IMG/VR virus record: IMGVR_UViG_3300031507_000003
Location: 1 to 57,886 of that record
Direction: 5' to 3' (one strand)
Source of the DNA: a virus
DNA: 57,886 nt
Shown here piece by piece: positions 57,058 to 57,886 of this stretch (position 1 is the first letter of the stretch; the number at the start of each line of letters is the position of its first letter). Both the position numbers and the translations under genes were made by a program. The notes beneath the pieces are model-generated. The model saw nothing but the letters and a program-made list of their open reading frames with translations, made no database searches and had not been told where the DNA came from.

Positions 57058-57886
57058 AGGGTCACGCTCCGGGTGACCCTGTGACCGGACACGTCCTTGT
57101 GCGGGGCCCGGTCGCCGACCCGGAACCGGCCGAACGCGTCCAGGGTGCATTCGTACAGCCCCGGGGTCCCGGGGTAGGCCATGGACTTCAGGGACAGCGC
57201 ACCCTGGGTGAACGGGCAGGAGTACGTGTGCTGGTCGCACGCGGCCGGGTGCAGCAGCTCCCACCCGGCCATCCCGAAGCGGACCGCGTGCACAGCGCGC
57301 GCCTGCCGGATGAGCCGCTCGGCGCGCGCCTGCGCCGCTGCCGGGGTGGTGTCGGGCACCGGGGCCGCTTCGTTCCCGTTGGGCGGTCCGTTAACGGGTA
57401 CGGGAGCCGGTGCGGTGTCCGGGGCAGGAACCGGTACTGGGGGCGCGGCCGCCGGCGGAGTCTCCAGCGTTGTCCCGGTCAGTTCCTTCAGCGCGGTCAG
57501 GGCCTCGGCAGGGATCGTACGCAGGATCAGCTTCAGGGACTGGTCCAGCAGGTCCTCCCCGGTCGGCTTGTCCGCCTCGTCGAATCCGGTCTCCCGGCGC
57601 AGCGCAGCGCCGGACAGTTCCTGCCGGTCGTAGGCCAGTACGGCGTTACCGCTGCGGTCCGGGCGCTGGGTCAGCTCGGACATGTCGTACCAGACCACGA
57701 ACCGGCCCACGTCCTGCTCTCCGCCCGCGGCCAGCCGGGGCTGGAGATAGGCCGTGGTGACCGCGCTGGCGATGAGTTCGGCGTCCGGGGCGATCGTCGT
57801 CTTGAGCGCGCTCTCTTCGATCTGCCAGGCGCCCCAGTGATTCACGTCACCCATGCCGAGCAGGACTTCGGCCGGGATGTTCACCT
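57054..57886 (-). CDS. Portal protein, C-terminal part (continuation of 1-1072)
   Basis: This frame enters from the right edge without a start and ends at 57054. It reads MNIPAEVLLGMGDVNHWGAW at the edge, a segment also covered at 1-117. It adds a basic, proline-rich region (about residues 450-500 of the whole protein) and ends GHRVTRSVTL. The join gives a 595-aa portal. Its stop overlaps the GTG of the MuF fusion gene by three bases. Confidence 0.85.
   Translation of the reverse strand, partial: VNIPAEVLLGMGDVNHWGAWQIEESALKTTIAPDAELIASAVTTAYLQPRLAAGGEQDVGRFVVWYDMSELTQRPDRSGNAVLAYDRQELSGAALRRETGFDEADKPTGEDLLDQSLKLILRTIPAEALTALKELTGTTLETPPAAAPPVPVPAPDTAPAPVPVNGPPNGNEAAPVPDTTPAAAQARAERLIRQARAVHAVRFGMAGWELLHPAACDQHTYSCPFTQGALSLKSMAYPGTPGLYECTLDAFGRFRVGDRAPHKDVSGHRVTRSVTL
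57770..57886. repeat. Terminal overlap, copy 2
   Basis: This copy is identical to bases 1-117. See the copy at the start. The repeat lies inside the portal gene and the frames match. Confidence 0.95.

Overview
This window looks like the complete genome of a high-GC, long-tailed (siphovirus-type) phage of an actinomycete, most likely Streptomyces. The evidence is the strongly GC-biased codon use, a full head, tail, packaging and lysis gene set, a WhiB-like protein, and a plasmid-type GntR/SpdB/TraB module of the kind known from Streptomyces plasmids. The first and last 117 bases are identical and lie inside the portal gene, which reads through the join in frame. The molecule was therefore a circle of 57,769 bp (circularly permuted or circularised) cut open in the portal gene.

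Layout. Minus-strand block A runs from 15.7 kb down to base 1 and on, across the join, to 46.06 kb. It holds an HTH protein, a PD-(D/E)XK nuclease, one 1352-residue TOPRIM/SF3-helicase/DNA-polymerase-I fusion, a RuvC-like resolvase and a probable small terminase subunit. Small membrane proteins follow, then a sugar cassette (two GT2 transferases, an NAD-dependent epimerase, a DUF616-like transferase, a methyltransferase), large terminase, portal, a 2H-phosphoesterase/MuF/protease fusion, major capsid, major tail protein, a tail spike and head-tail connectors. Minus-strand block B (44.98 to 32.53 kb) continues with frameshifted tail chaperones, tape measure, minor tail proteins, a second glycine-rich spike, endolysin, holin and a GT4 glycosyltransferase. 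A three-gene plus-strand island (45.4-46.1 kb) and an iteron-rich gene-free stretch separate blocks A and B.

The plus-strand arm (15.8-32.5 kb) carries DNA metabolism genes: SF2 helicase, RecB/Cas4-type exonuclease, a possible ssDNA-binding protein and a C5 cytosine methyltransferase. A plasmid-like segment follows (GntR regulator, a GGACAG tandem-repeat array, DUF2637/SpdB-type membrane protein, small membrane proteins, an FtsK/TraB-type translocase), and then many small unknown genes and a WhiB-like regulator.

The main non-coding structure is as follows. (1) About 17 near-palindromic TTTAATTAAA-type elements sit mostly at the 5' ends of transcription units. (2) A 616-bp gene-free locus at 20.9-21.5 kb holds four strong hairpins, two with GNRA tetraloops, plus two degenerate tRNA-like folds. 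(3) GTGTGGGG iteron clusters at 45.05-45.32 kb share 13-16 base words with the linker region of the replication fusion gene. (4) A GGACAG/CTGTCC word is hugely enriched in an array and inside the two transfer-type genes. (5) A 22-bp direct repeat flanks a structured 166-bp segment next to the terminase gene. No integrase was found.
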